Shown: positions 15,852-24,028 of the stretch, one piece after another | How the letters are laid out: each line of letters opens with the position of its first letter | Numbering within the stretch: the first letter of the stretch is position 1 | Assembly (NCBI GenBank): GCA_050485905.1 | Contig: JBJHCH010000039.1 | Coordinates: 1 to 26,956, forward strand | DNA length: 26,956 nucleotides | Direction of reading: 5' to 3' | Origin: JAWLCA01 sp050485905 | GTDB lineage: Bacteria; Pseudomonadota; Alphaproteobacteria; Rhodobacterales; Rhodobacteraceae | Notes under the pieces: generated by a model | What the model saw: the letters and a program-made list of their open reading frames with translations, nothing else | Told to the model about the DNA's origin: nothing | Databases searched by the model: none | Translations under genes and position numbers: made by a program

Positions 15852-16760
15852 CTAGCGTCCCATCTGAACCAGCACCGCGCCGAGTGCAACAAAGGCCATA
15901 AGACCCGCGCGGATTGGTCCCACCCGTTCGTTCAGCACCAGCCAGCCGATCAGCGCGGCGAACAGGGTAGAGGTTTCGCGCAGCGCCGCAACCTCGCCCA
16001 CCTTGCCGATCCGCGTGCCCAGCATCACACCTCCAAAACTGACAAAGGCGATCAGCGCCCCGATCATCCCCCGCAGTATCAGAGGGCGCAGCGGCGGCAG
16101 CGGCAGCCCGATCCCCCGATGCTGCCGCACCGCAACCAGAATCGGGAAGTCCAGAGAGGTGATGAAGAAGAACCAGGCGAGAAAGGTGAACGGATCCGGC
16201 GTCAGCCGGATGCCCCAGGCGTCATAGGTGGTGTAGATCGCCACCAGCAGCCCGCCCGCAAAGGCCCAGGCCAGCCCGACCTGAAGCGTATGGCGGCCAA
16301 GCGACACCCCCCGCAGGTTCACCGCCGCCAGCGACAGGATCGCGCCGGACAGCAGCGCCACCCCGAACCATTGCAGCCCGGTGTAGCGTTCGCCCAGAAA
16401 CAGCGCCGCAAAGGCCAGTGTCGCCAATGGCCCGGTTCCCCGCACCACCGGATAGACCACGGTAAAGGCCGCGCGCTCATAGGCCAGTGCCATCGTCAGC
16501 TTGTAGGCAAAGTGGATGCCCAGCGCCCCCAGCAGCACCAGCCACTCGAAGCCCTGCGGCCAAGGCACCAGAAACAGCGCCATCGGCGCCGCAAAAATCG
16601 CGATCCAGATGTCGATCGACCCCCGCGTGACCCAGGGATCGTGCCGCCCCTTCTGCAGCGCGCCGAAGATCGCATGGGCCAGCGCCGAGGTCAGCGCGAG
16701 GATCAACGCGATCCGCGCGCCCTCGGGCGTGCCTTCCAGCGAGACGATCCAGTCTGTCAC
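15852..16760 (-). CDS. EamA/DMT-superfamily transporter
   Basis: This is a drug/metabolite-type exporter of the inner membrane. The 302-residue protein has about ten hydrophobic helices in two EamA repeats. The first ends near LGERYTGLQWFGVALLSGAILSL, and the second near LNERVGPIRAGLMAFVALGAVL; these paired segments are typical. The start is GTG at 16760, with GGA about 10 bases upstream. It follows the ftsY stop by 15 bases and precedes yciB by 11, so the three genes form one operon. This gene order is common in Rhodobacterales. The substrate cannot be read from the sequence. Confidence 0.88.
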   Translation of the reverse strand: MTDWIVSLEGTPEGARIALILALTSALAHAIFGALQKGRHDPWVTRGSIDIWIAIFAAPMALFLVPWPQGFEWLVLLGALGIHFAYKLTMALAYERAAFTVVYPVVRGTGPLATLAFAALFLGERYTGLQWFGVALLSGAILSLAAVNLRGVSLGRHTLQVGLAWAFAGGLLVAIYTTYDAWGIRLTPDPFTFLAWFFFITSLDFPILVAVRQHRGIGLPLPPLRPLILRGMIGALIAFVSFGGVMLGTRIGKVGEVAALRETSTLFAALIGWLVLNERVGPIRAGLMAFVALGAVLVQMGR

Positions 16761-16775
16761 GCGCAGGGGTCCAGT

Positions 16776-17798
16776 TCAGTCAAGCCCGACCAGCGCGCGG
16801 GCGAAATCCTCGGGGTCAAAGGGCTGCAGGTCGTCGATCTGCTCGCCCACACCGATGGCGTGAATGGGCAGGCCGAAGCGGTCGGCCAGCGCCACCAGCA
16901 CCCCGCCCCGCGCCGTCCCGTCCAGCTTGGTCATCACCAGCCCGGTCACATCGGCCAGCTTGCGGAACGTCTCTACCTGGCTCAGCGCGTTCTGGCCCGT
17001 CGTGGCGTCCAGCACCAGCAGGGTGTTGTGCGGCGCCTCGGGGTCCTTCCTGCGGATCACGCGGACGATCTTGGCCAGTTCCTCCATCAGATCGGCGCGG
17101 TTCTGCAGCCGCCCGGCCGTATCGATCAGCAGCAGATCCGCCCCCTCGGCCTGTGCCTTGGTCATCGCGTCGAAGGCAAGGCTCGCCGGATCCGACCCCT
17201 CGGGCGCGGTCATCACCGGCACGCCGGCGCGCTGCCCCCAGATCTGCAACTGCTCCACCGCCGCGGCGCGAAAGGTGTCGCCGGCGGCGATCACCACCGA
17301 CTTGCCCGCGGCGCGGAACTGGCTGGCCAGCTTGCCGATGGTCGTGGTCTTGCCCGATCCGTTCACACCGACCACAAGCACAACCTGCGGGCGTGCGCCG
17401 TATAGCGGCAGCGGCTTTGCCACCGGCTCCATGATCCGCGCCACTTCGCCGGCCAGCAGGCCCTTGATCTCGACCACCGACAGGCGACGCCCCATGTGCC
17501 CCTCGGCCAGGTTGGCGGTCACGCGCAGCGCGGTATCGACGCCGAGGTCCGTCTGGATCAGCAGATCCTCCAGGCTTTCCAGCATCTCATCGTCCAGCAC
17601 GCGGCGCGGGGCGGCAGGTTCGTCTCGGCCTATCAGGCGATCGAGCAAACCCGGTTTCGCCACATGCTCGGGCGCCGGTTCGGGGGCGGTCGTCGGCGCT
17701 GCCGGTTGGCGCGCCTCTTCGACCATCGCCTCCAGCCCCTCCTCGATCTTCGAGGAGGATTTGAACATCCGGTCCTTGAGCTTCTTGAAGAACGACAT
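16776..17798 (-). CDS. ftsY: Signal recognition particle receptor FtsY
   Basis: FtsY is the SRP receptor GTPase that delivers ribosomes making membrane proteins to the Sec translocon. The 340-residue product has a short basic N-terminus (SFFKKLKDRMFKSSSK) and a short A domain. Its NG domain has G1 GVNGSGKT at 144-151, DTFRAAAVEQL, G3 DTAGR at 226-230, G4 TKLD at 290-293 and GVGEQ at 316-320. I chose the ATG at 17798 because the family begins with this basic segment. The frame stays open for 39 codons upstream, but those residues look non-coding and approach the divergent gene. The acidic A domain is much shorter than in E. coli, as in other alphaproteobacteria. Confidence 0.95.
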   Translation of the reverse strand: MSFFKKLKDRMFKSSSKIEEGLEAMVEEARQPAAPTTAPEPAPEHVAKPGLLDRLIGRDEPAAPRRVLDDEMLESLEDLLIQTDLGVDTALRVTANLAEGHMGRRLSVVEIKGLLAGEVARIMEPVAKPLPLYGARPQVVLVVGVNGSGKTTTIGKLASQFRAAGKSVVIAAGDTFRAAAVEQLQIWGQRAGVPVMTAPEGSDPASLAFDAMTKAQAEGADLLLIDTAGRLQNRADLMEELAKIVRVIRRKDPEAPHNTLLVLDATTGQNALSQVETFRKLADVTGLVMTKLDGTARGGVLVALADRFGLPIHAIGVGEQIDDLQPFDPEDFARALVGLD

Positions 17799-17942
17799 GG
17801 CTGCCCGCGCTTGTTTCGTTCCAGCTAATGCAGGCTGCATCGGGATGGAAGCCCGCAGAGGGCATTTCCGCCATGCGCGCAGCAGCGGGCACGCGGCCAC
17901 TGATGGACGGAGCAACCGTCACATCCTATATCTGGAAATGAC

Positions 17943-18683
17943 ATGAAACCGTCATCTGCATCCTTGGCGCCCGACCTTGCGGTCGAGGTAGGCCGTGCCA
18001 TCGACGGCGCGACGCGGCGGGTGCGGCGCGTCGAGATCGGCCATGCGGCCTACTGGGTGAAGCAGCGCGAGAGGCTGGGGTTACGGCTGCGGCTGCAAAA
18101 GGGTGACCCGGCGCGCGCCTTTGATGCGGAGCGCACGGCGCTTCATACGCTCGCCGGGCGTGGGTTGCCTGTCGCGGAGATCGTGGCCGAGGGGCCGGAT
18201 TTCTTTGCCACGGCCGATCAGGGCGCAACGCTCAACCGGCTTCTGGCAGATGATGCCGTGCCCGAGGCGGAGCGGATTGCCGCCTTTGCGGCGGCCGGGC
18301 GCGGGCTGGCGGCTTTTCATCGCCAGGGGCTGAGCCATGGGCGGCCGTCGATCCGCGATATCTGCTGGGACGGCAGCAGCGTCACCTTCATCGATCTGGA
18401 ACGCTACCGGCCGCGGCGGAACCGGCCGTCGGGCCATGCGCAGGATCTGATCATGTTCGTGCTCAGCGCCTATACGGCGGCGGGGGAGGAGCGGCCGGAG
18501 ATTGACGCGGCCTGCGATGCCTACCGCGAGGCTGCGCCGCCCGGGATCTGGCCGCTGGCGCAGAAGTGGTGCCGGCGGCTGCGCTGGATCGGGGCGCTGA
18601 CGCGGCCCCTGCAGCGCGATCCGGGGCGGCATGCAGAGTTCCGGGCGATCCCGCCGACGCTTCGGCGGTTCGGCGCGGGGTGA
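17943..18683 (+). CDS. Kinase-fold protein, Kdo/InaA (lipopolysaccharide kinase)-like
   Basis: I read this 246-residue protein as a small kinase-fold enzyme from its motifs. AAYWVKQRERLGL holds a possible beta-3 lysine (K40). FDAERTALHTL gives a possible alpha-C glutamate (E63). LAAFHRQGLSHGRPSIRDICWD resembles a catalytic loop (H132, D139). VTFIDLERYRP gives a metal-binding Asp (D151) in place of DFG. This layout is that of the Kdo kinase/WaaP/InaA group, which phosphorylates lipopolysaccharide core sugars. No signal peptide or membrane segment is seen. The ATG at 17943 has only a weak GGAAA upstream. It is divergent from ftsY. The substrate is unproven, and a protein kinase is an alternative. 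Confidence 0.6.
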   Translation: MKPSSASLAPDLAVEVGRAIDGATRRVRRVEIGHAAYWVKQRERLGLRLRLQKGDPARAFDAERTALHTLAGRGLPVAEIVAEGPDFFATADQGATLNRLLADDAVPEAERIAAFAAAGRGLAAFHRQGLSHGRPSIRDICWDGSSVTFIDLERYRPRRNRPSGHAQDLIMFVLSAYTAAGEERPEIDAACDAYREAAPPGIWPLAQKWCRRLRWIGALTRPLQRDPGRHAEFRAIPPTLRRFGAG

Positions 18684-18756
18684 GGTGGGGCGGCGGGGCG
18701 TGACAGCCGTTGCTTGATCTGCCAGTGTGCCCGGGCCGTGATCAGCCGGGGGTGTC

Positions 18757-19161
18757 ATGTCGATCCGAACCATTCTGCCTGTCCTTGCCGTGACGCTGGC
18801 GCTGCCCGCGATGGCGGCCGAGACGCCGATGACGGCCGATCAGTTCGATAACTATTCGAGGGGCAAGACCCTGACCTTCGGCCTTGGCGGTCGGCCCTAC
18901 GGGATCGAGGAATACCTGCCGCGCCGCCAGGTCATCTGGCAGTTCCTGGGCGAGCAGTGCCGCCGCGGGGTCTGGTACGAGGAAGAGGGGCAGATCTGCT
19001 TTGTCTATGAGCATGACCCGAGCCCGCAATGCTGGACCTTCTTTCAGACCGACAGGGGCGTCCGGGCGCGGTTCGCGGGTGATCCGGCGGAGGCGCCGCT
19101 GGTCGAGGTGGAAGAAACCAGTGACAACCTGAAATGCGAGGGGCAGGTGCCAAGGGTCTGA
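18757..19161 (+). CDS. Small secreted hypothetical protein with four cysteines
   Basis: I know no function for this 134-residue protein. A clear signal peptide (ending near AMAAE, residues 18-22) is followed by a mature domain of about 112 residues. It has four cysteines, in EQCRRG, GQICFVY, PQCWTFF and NLKCEG, which could form two disulfides in the periplasm. It is rich in aromatic residues (GVWYEEEGQICFVYEHD). It resembles conserved hypothetical secreted proteins of Rhodobacterales that share the CR.G.WY...ICF.Y...CW.F pattern; this is from memory. The ATG has GGGGGT close upstream. It lies 73 bases after the kinase-fold gene and may be co-transcribed. Confidence 0.7.
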   Translation: MSIRTILPVLAVTLALPAMAAETPMTADQFDNYSRGKTLTFGLGGRPYGIEEYLPRRQVIWQFLGEQCRRGVWYEEEGQICFVYEHDPSPQCWTFFQTDRGVRARFAGDPAEAPLVEVEETSDNLKCEGQVPRV

Positions 19162-19177
19162 GCCCCGGATCGGGGGG

Positions 19178-19193
19178 TGTGCACGCGTGCACA
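19178..19193. promoter_or_regulatory. Perfect 16-bp palindrome TGTGCACGCGTGCACA
   Basis: The sequence equals its own reverse complement over all 16 bases and has a central CG. A further GTGCACGC half-site lies at 19254-19261, on the other side of an AT-rich stretch. It is 202 bases upstream of the SMP-30-like ATG and 17 bases past the stop of the previous gene. It looks like an operator for a dimeric repressor, but I cannot name the regulator. Confidence 0.45.
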
Positions 19194-19250
19194 AAAAGTC
19201 AAGCTATTGAAATAGCTGTATTTCCTATTTTTTCTTTACCGGATTTTAAC
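19194..19250 (+). terminator. AT-rich island with a short hairpin and T-rich tail; possible terminator or promoter
   Basis: AGCTATT (19202-19208) and AATAGCT (19211-19217) are perfect inverted copies; as RNA, six pairs could close a TGAA loop. A T-rich stretch with six consecutive T follows (to about 19236). It may end transcription of the small secreted gene. The stretch is strikingly AT-rich for this genome, so it could instead be a promoter/UP-element region for the next gene. Confidence 0.35.
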
Positions 19251-19394
19251 CCCGTGCACGCCCATGCGCCGCCCCGGCGTGCCGGGTTTGGCTGCGCCGC
19301 CGTCCCCTGCCAAGGCCCCTGCCCCTGACCGCGATTGACAGGTCACGGACAGAGGCGCAGGCTGAAATGCCTGATCTGCAGGGGGGAGGCGGTC

Positions 19395-20273
19395 ATGAAG
19401 AATTCGGACTGGGTGCTGGCGGGATCGGTGGTGGCGTTTCTGCCGGCGCATGGGGTTCTGGCGCAGGGCGCCGCGACCCAGGTCTGGTCGCTGGACGGGT
19501 TCAGCGTGCCGGAAAGCGTCGCCTATGACGAGGCGCGCGGTGTGCTTTACGTGTCGAACATCGCGGGCGATCCGCTGGATGGCAACGGGCTGGGGTTCCT
19601 GTCCATCGTGTCGCCGGAAGGCGAGATGCTGCGCGCCGACTGGGTGACGGGGCTGAACGCGCCGAAGGGCCTCGCGCTGGACGGATCGACGCTTTACGTC
19701 GCCGACCTTGACCGGCTGGTCGCCATCGATGTCGAGGTGGACGCGGTCAGCGGTAGCTGGCCGGTCGAGGGGGCGCAGTTCCTGAACGATCCGGCGGTTG
19801 CGCCGGACGGACGGGTGTTCGTGTCGGACATGCTGCGGCACGCGATCTACGTTCTGGAGGATGACCGGATTTCGGTCTGGATCGAGGATGCGGCGCTTCA
19901 GCATCCCAACGGGCTTCGGGTTCACGAGGGCCGGCTGATCGTGGCGCCCTGGGGCCAGGACATGCAGGAGGATTTCACCACGCTGCGGGGCGGCCACCTG
20001 CTGTCGGTTGACCTTGAGACGCGGCAGATCGCGGCGCTGGGATCGGGCGATCCGGTCGGCAACCTGGACGGGCTGGAACCGGACGGGGATGGCGGCTGGC
20101 TGGTGACGGACTGGATCGCCGGGGGCCTGCTGCGCGTGGCGGAGGATGGCAGCGTTGAGCAACTGGCCGACCTGCCGATGGGCAGCGCCGACCATGCCTA
20201 TATCCCCGGCGAGCGTCTGGCAGTGGTGCCGCTGATGCTGGAGGATCGGGTGATCGCGCTGCGGATCGACTGA
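19395..20273 (+). CDS. Secreted SMP-30/gluconolactonase/LRE-like beta-propeller protein
   Basis: The 292-residue product starts with a signal peptide (MKNSDWVLAGSVVAFLPAHGVLAQG), so it acts in the periplasm. The remainder reads as repeated propeller blades with the SMP-30/NHL-like pattern: SVAYDEARGVLYVSNIAGD, GLNAPKGLALDGSTLYVADL, FLNDPAVAPDGRVFVSDM, HPNGLRVHEGRLIVAPWG and NLDGLEPDGDGGWLVTDW. Family members include calcium-dependent lactonases and strictosidine-synthase-like proteins; the substrate here is unknown. I chose the ATG at 19395 because GGGGGAGG lies about 6 bases upstream and it begins the signal peptide; the in-frame ATG at 19335 would add 20 residues before it. It converges on the FAD oxidoreductase gene. 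Confidence 0.82.
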   Translation: MKNSDWVLAGSVVAFLPAHGVLAQGAATQVWSLDGFSVPESVAYDEARGVLYVSNIAGDPLDGNGLGFLSIVSPEGEMLRADWVTGLNAPKGLALDGSTLYVADLDRLVAIDVEVDAVSGSWPVEGAQFLNDPAVAPDGRVFVSDMLRHAIYVLEDDRISVWIEDAALQHPNGLRVHEGRLIVAPWGQDMQEDFTTLRGGHLLSVDLETRQIAALGSGDPVGNLDGLEPDGDGGWLVTDWIAGGLLRVAEDGSVEQLADLPMGSADHAYIPGERLAVVPLMLEDRVIALRID

Positions 20274-20277
20274 GCGG

Positions 20278-20304
20278 ACCTCGGCTTTCGCCGCCCATCG
20301 AGGT
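20278..20304. terminator. Weak stem-loop between convergent genes
   Basis: ACCTCG (20278-20283) and CGAGGT (20299-20304) are inverted copies enclosing a smaller CGGC/GCCG stem. It sits exactly in the 30-base gap between the convergent SMP-30-like and FAD oxidoreductase genes. There is no T-tract, so a terminator role is only suggested by position. Confidence 0.3.
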
Positions 20305-21647
20305 TACAGCGCCCCGCCCGGCTCTATCGATGAGCCGTCGGTGAAGCGGCCGTAGCGAAAGCGGGTCAGGTCGTGGCCCGGCGCGCGGCCGGTCACAAGG
20401 TCGGCGACGATGCGGCCGATGGCGGGGCCGATGCCGAAGCCGTGGCCGCTCATCCCCGTGGCGATGACGAGGCCGGACAGCGGCGCGTGATCCACCACCG
20501 GCACGGTATCGGGCATGGTGTCGATCATCCCGCCCCAGGCGGCGCGGATCGCGGGCGGGCCAAGCTGCGGGAAGACGGCGGCGAAGCGGCGGCGCAGGCG
20601 CTCGACGGCGGCGCGATTGGGTCCGGGGTCCAGCACGCGCAGCCGCTCGAACGGCGAGGGCGCGTCGGGCGACCAGCGGCGCGGCGTGAACCATGCATCC
20701 GGGTAGCCGCGCGGGGCGGCGGGCAGGAAGCGGGTGCCGAAGGGATCGGCGCGAAGCTGCGGCAGGAATTTTCCGAACCGGCGAAAGGCGTCGGGGCCGA
20801 CGAACAGCTCGTGAAAGCTGCCGGGCGCGATGGTGTAGCCGCCATCGAGCCGGCGGCGAAAGGCGAAATCGTGATCGGCGGCATTGCCCGCAAAGACCTC
20901 TGGCAGGGGTTCGGTGGCGGCGACGGTGGCGCGGACCGAAAGCTGCGGGATCTCTACCCCATGCGCGCGGGCCAGCAGCGACGACCAGGCACCGCCGGCC
21001 ATAACCACGGCATCGCAGGCGATGCGGCCCTTTTCGGTCACGACGCCCGCGATGCGGCCCGCCGCGATGTCCAGTGCGCGCACCGCGCAATGTTCGTGGA
21101 CCGATGCGCCGGTGCGGGCCAGCGCGCGGGCCAGCGCCGGGACCGCGATCGCCGGTTCCGCCCGCCCGTCGCTGGCTGTCCAGAGCCCGCCGACCCAGCC
21201 GCCGCCGGTTGCCGTCGGGATCATCTCTGCCACCTGCTGCGCGGTCAGCAGCCTTGTGTCGAGCTGATGGGCGCGGGCGTGGTCCATCCAGCCCTCATGC
21301 GCCGCCTGTTCCTTTTCGTTGCGCGCCAGATAAAGGACGCCGGTGCGGCGGAAGCCGAGGTCGGCCCCGGCCTGCGCGGACAGGTCGTCCCACATCCGGC
21401 TGGCTTCCATCATGATCGGCAGTTCCGCCGGGTCGCGGCCCTGCTGGCGCACCCAGCCCCAGTTGCGGCTGGACTGTTCGCCCGCGATCACGCCCTTTTC
21501 GCACAGTGCCACCGACAGGCCGCGCCGCGCCAGATGCCAGGCGGTCATCACGCCGACCACGCCGCCGCCGATCACCACGACGCGGGCGCGGTCGGGGGGC
21601 GGGGCGGTGTGTTCGGCGGCCGTGGCGGCGGTGATCGGCGCGCTCAA
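20304..21647 (-). CDS. FAD-dependent oxidoreductase, DAO/DadA family (D-amino-acid/amine oxidising type)
   Basis: This enzyme likely oxidises an amine or amino acid with bound FAD. The 447-residue product has the N-terminal dinucleotide motif VVVIGGGVVGVMTAWHLARRG (GGGVVG at about 27-32), SSRNWGWVRQQGRD typical of this alphaproteobacterial subgroup, and a C-terminal FAD contact GMSGHGFGIGPAIGRIVADL. I chose the TTG at 21647: it overlaps the deacetylase stop as TTGA, GGAG lies 8 bases upstream, and the family N-terminus begins about 20 residues later. The much longer open frame upstream is the neighbour gene read out of frame. It is coupled to the M20 deacylase and divergent from the opp operon. 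Confidence 0.87.
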   Translation of the reverse strand: MSAPITAATAAEHTAPPPDRARVVVIGGGVVGVMTAWHLARRGLSVALCEKGVIAGEQSSRNWGWVRQQGRDPAELPIMMEASRMWDDLSAQAGADLGFRRTGVLYLARNEKEQAAHEGWMDHARAHQLDTRLLTAQQVAEMIPTATGGGWVGGLWTASDGRAEPAIAVPALARALARTGASVHEHCAVRALDIAAGRIAGVVTEKGRIACDAVVMAGGAWSSLLARAHGVEIPQLSVRATVAATEPLPEVFAGNAADHDFAFRRRLDGGYTIAPGSFHELFVGPDAFRRFGKFLPQLRADPFGTRFLPAAPRGYPDAWFTPRRWSPDAPSPFERLRVLDPGPNRAAVERLRRRFAAVFPQLGPPAIRAAWGGMIDTMPDTVPVVDHAPLSGLVIATGMSGHGFGIGPAIGRIVADLVTGRAPGHDLTRFRYGRFTDGSSIEPGGAL

Positions 21648-22810
21648 TCCCGAAGCTCCGCGATCAGGCGGTCGAGGAACGCCTCGCCGGCCTGTAGCTG
21701 CGAGATGTCGAGGTATTCGTCGGGCTGATGCGCCTGGGCGATGTCGCCCGGCCCGCAGACCACGGTGGAGAAGCCGCGGATCTGGAACTGCCCGCCCTCG
21801 GTCCCGTAGCTGACGACATGGCTGCCGTTGTCGCCGGTCAGCCTGCGGGCCAGCGCCTCGGCCGCACCGTCCTGTTCGGGGGTGAGGGGCGGCAGGCCGT
21901 AACCCTCGGCCACGGTGATCGCGGCGTCGGGTTGGATGGCCTTCATCGCCGTTTCCACCCGCGCGGCCTCGGCCCGGAAGCGGCTCTCCCAGTCGGCGTC
22001 GCTGTCGCCGGGGACGGTGCGGAACTCGATCCCGAAGCGGCAGTCGCGGGCGGTGATGTTGCCCGCCGTGCCGCCCTGGATGGTGCCGACATGGGCGGTG
22101 GTCCATGGCGGATCGAAGGGCGCGGCCAGCACGCCGGGCGTGGCGGCGGCGCTGTCGGCGTTCTGCCGGTTGGCCCAGTCGATCAGGCGCGCGGCCTCCA
22201 TCACCGCGCTGACGCCGCGGTGCATGGCCGAGGAATGAACCTCCACCCCCCTTACCTGGACGTCGAAGGCGATGCCGCCCTTGTGGCCGGTGACGACCTG
22301 CATCATCGACGGCTCGCCCACGATCACGGCCCCGGCGCGCGGCAGGCGGCCCGCCATCTCCTCGATCATGTCCACCACGGCGATGCAGCCCAGTTCCTCG
22401 TCATAGCTGAAGGCCAGTTGCAGCGGCCGGGCGAGGCCCGCCTCCAGCGCGCGGGGGACGGCGGCGAGGGCGAGCGCCAGAAATCCCTTCATGTCGCAGG
22501 TGCCGCGGCCGTAAAGCCGCCCGTCGCGTTCGGTCAGCGCCCAGGGATCGGTCGTCCAGTCCTGACCGTCCACCGGCACCACGTCGGTATGGCCCGACAG
22601 GATCACCCCGCCCTCAACATCGGGGCCGACATGGGCATAGAGATGCGCCTTGGTCCGGTCGGGGCTGAAGACCCGGTGGGCGGTGACGCCGTGGCCGTCC
22701 AGATACTCCTCGACCCAATTCACGAGGTCGAGGTTGCTGTCGCGGCTGACGCTGGGGAAGGCCACGAGACGTTCGAGGATCTCGCGGGCGGTAAGGAGGC
22801 TGGGCATCAT
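21644..22810 (-). CDS. argE: M20-family deacylase, acetylornithine deacetylase (ArgE) type
   Basis: This zinc hydrolase removes an acyl group from an N-acyl amino acid. Its 388 residues match ArgE/DapE proteins: metal ligand H74 in LSGHTDVVPVDGQDW, bridging D106 in GRGTCDMKGF, the catalytic and ligand glutamates in SYDEELG (138-139), the ligand in VGEPS, and a C-terminal His in IAQAHQPDEYL. The dimerisation lid (about 185-295) contains GIEFRTVPGD. GGAG precedes the start by about 8 bases, and two ATG codons are adjacent. The context (a coupled DAO-family oxidase and a divergent peptide transporter) suggests catabolism of imported acyl amino acids or peptides rather than, or besides, arginine synthesis. 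Confidence 0.87.
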   Translation of the reverse strand: MMPSLLTAREILERLVAFPSVSRDSNLDLVNWVEEYLDGHGVTAHRVFSPDRTKAHLYAHVGPDVEGGVILSGHTDVVPVDGQDWTTDPWALTERDGRLYGRGTCDMKGFLALALAAVPRALEAGLARPLQLAFSYDEELGCIAVVDMIEEMAGRLPRAGAVIVGEPSMMQVVTGHKGGIAFDVQVRGVEVHSSAMHRGVSAVMEAARLIDWANRQNADSAAATPGVLAAPFDPPWTTAHVGTIQGGTAGNITARDCRFGIEFRTVPGDSDADWESRFRAEAARVETAMKAIQPDAAITVAEGYGLPPLTPEQDGAAEALARRLTGDNGSHVVSYGTEGGQFQIRGFSTVVCGPGDIAQAHQPDEYLDISQLQAGEAFLDRLIAELRD

Positions 22811-23008
22811 CTTCTCCGGAACGGGACGGCGCAGGGTGTGACGCGCGGGCGGTCGTGGTCAAGGGGCGGCGGGGAAATCCCGCACTCACGCACAGATTGT
22901 GCCGACCGGCGACAAAGGCGGTTGCGGGGATGCGAAAACTCGCTAACCTGACCCCAAAGCTGGAACAACCGGCAACAAAACGAAAAAGACCGCTGGGGAG
23001 CGTAAGCG
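22811..23008. promoter_or_regulatory. Divergent promoter region of the deacylase-oxidase and opp operons
   Basis: The 198-bp gap must hold both promoters. GCACA-GAT-TGTGC (22890-22902) is a small symmetric site near the centre and could be an operator. Toward opp, TTGCGG and TAACCT are separated by 16 bases around 22921-22948, a weak promoter candidate. GGGGAG about 9 bases before 23009 is the oppD ribosome binding site. Confidence 0.35.
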
Positions 23009-24028
23009 ATGGCCGAAGGGGCCGAACCTGTCCTTGACGTCAGGGGTTTGAAGACCGTGTTCCGCACCCGCGGGGGCGAGGTTCACGCGGTCAATTCCGT
23101 GAGCTTTGCGTTGCGGCCGGGCGAGTTGCTGGGCGTCGTGGGTGAAAGCGGGTCGGGCAAGTCGGTGACGATGATGTCGCTGCTGGGCCTGCTGCCGATG
23201 CCGCCGGCGGAAATCCGCGAGGGCGAGGTGCGGTTCGGCGGGCGCGACCTGCTGAAAGCGTCGGCCCAAGAGCTGCGGCGCGTGCGCGGGCGCGAGATCG
23301 GCTTCATCTTCCAGGACCCGATGACCAGCCTGAACCCGGTGTTCACCGTGGGCTTCCAGCTTATGGAAACGCTGCGCAAGCACATGGGGATGGACAGGTC
23401 CGCGGCGCGCAAGCGGGCGAAGGAATTGCTGGAACTGGTCGGCATTCCCGATGCCGAGCGGCGGCTGCGCGACTTTCCACACCAGTTCTCGGGCGGGATG
23501 CGGCAGCGGGTGATGATCGCCATCGCGCTGTCCTGCGACCCCAAGGTGCTGATCGCGGACGAGCCGACCACAGCGCTGGACGTGACGATCCAGGCGCAGA
23601 TCCTGGAACTGGTGAAGGAGCTGCGCGAGAAGCTGGGCATGGCGATCATCTGGATCACCCACGATCTGGGCGTGATCGCGGGCATCGCCGACCGGGTGAT
23701 GGTGATGTACGGCGGTCAGGTGGCCGAGGCCGCGCCGGTGAAGGAGTTGTTCAAGAACCCCCGTCACCCCTATACCCGCGCGCTGCTGAAGACCGTGCCG
23801 GGCGTGCGCGGCGACCGCGCGCCGAAGCTGCAGGTGATCGAGGGGCAGCCGCCGATCCTGCGCGCGGTACCCAGCGCCTGCCCGTTCCGCAGCCGCTGCC
23901 CCCACTCGATGGAAATCTGCGGCAAGGAAAACCCCGCGCGCCGCCCCGTCGGGCCGGGGCACGATGTCGCCTGCTTCTGGGATCCGCCCGCGGCCGAGGC
24001 CACCCGCACGGAGGCGGCCCATGCCTGA
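23009..24028 (+). CDS. oppD: Oligopeptide/dipeptide ABC transporter ATP-binding protein (OppD/DppD type)
   Basis: This is one of two ATPases that power peptide import. The 339 residues carry Walker A GESGSGKS at 45-52, Q-loop FQDPMTSLNPVF at about 101, signature FSGGMRQR at 160-167 and Walker B LIADEPTTALD at 181. The switch His is in WITHDLGV. The C-terminal oligopeptide-transporter extension has NPRHPYTRALL and the Cys-rich segment ACPFRSRCPHSMEICGK...VACFW, a region reported to hold an iron-sulfur cluster in Opp/Dpp ATPases. It is the first gene of the operon, with the next gene overlapping its end by 8 bases. Confidence 0.95.
   Translation: MAEGAEPVLDVRGLKTVFRTRGGEVHAVNSVSFALRPGELLGVVGESGSGKSVTMMSLLGLLPMPPAEIREGEVRFGGRDLLKASAQELRRVRGREIGFIFQDPMTSLNPVFTVGFQLMETLRKHMGMDRSAARKRAKELLELVGIPDAERRLRDFPHQFSGGMRQRVMIAIALSCDPKVLIADEPTTALDVTIQAQILELVKELREKLGMAIIWITHDLGVIAGIADRVMVMYGGQVAEAAPVKELFKNPRHPYTRALLKTVPGVRGDRAPKLQVIEGQPPILRAVPSACPFRSRCPHSMEICGKENPARRPVGPGHDVACFWDPPAAEATRTEAAHA

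Noticed and set aside
17799..17915. 39-codon upstream extension of ftsY
   Set aside because: Residues are unlike any FtsY N-terminus and run into the promoter region of the divergent gene; the basic SFFKKLKDR start is typical.
19178..19193. The 16-bp palindrome as an intrinsic terminator
   Set aside because: It is followed on the plus strand by A residues, not T. On the minus strand the T residues precede it, so it cannot terminate in either direction by the classical mechanism.
21648..22106. N-terminal extension of the FAD oxidoreductase frame by about 150 codons
   Set aside because: The extension is Arg/His/Pro-rich and lies entirely within the deacylase gene out of frame; a good TTG start with GGAG exists at 21647.
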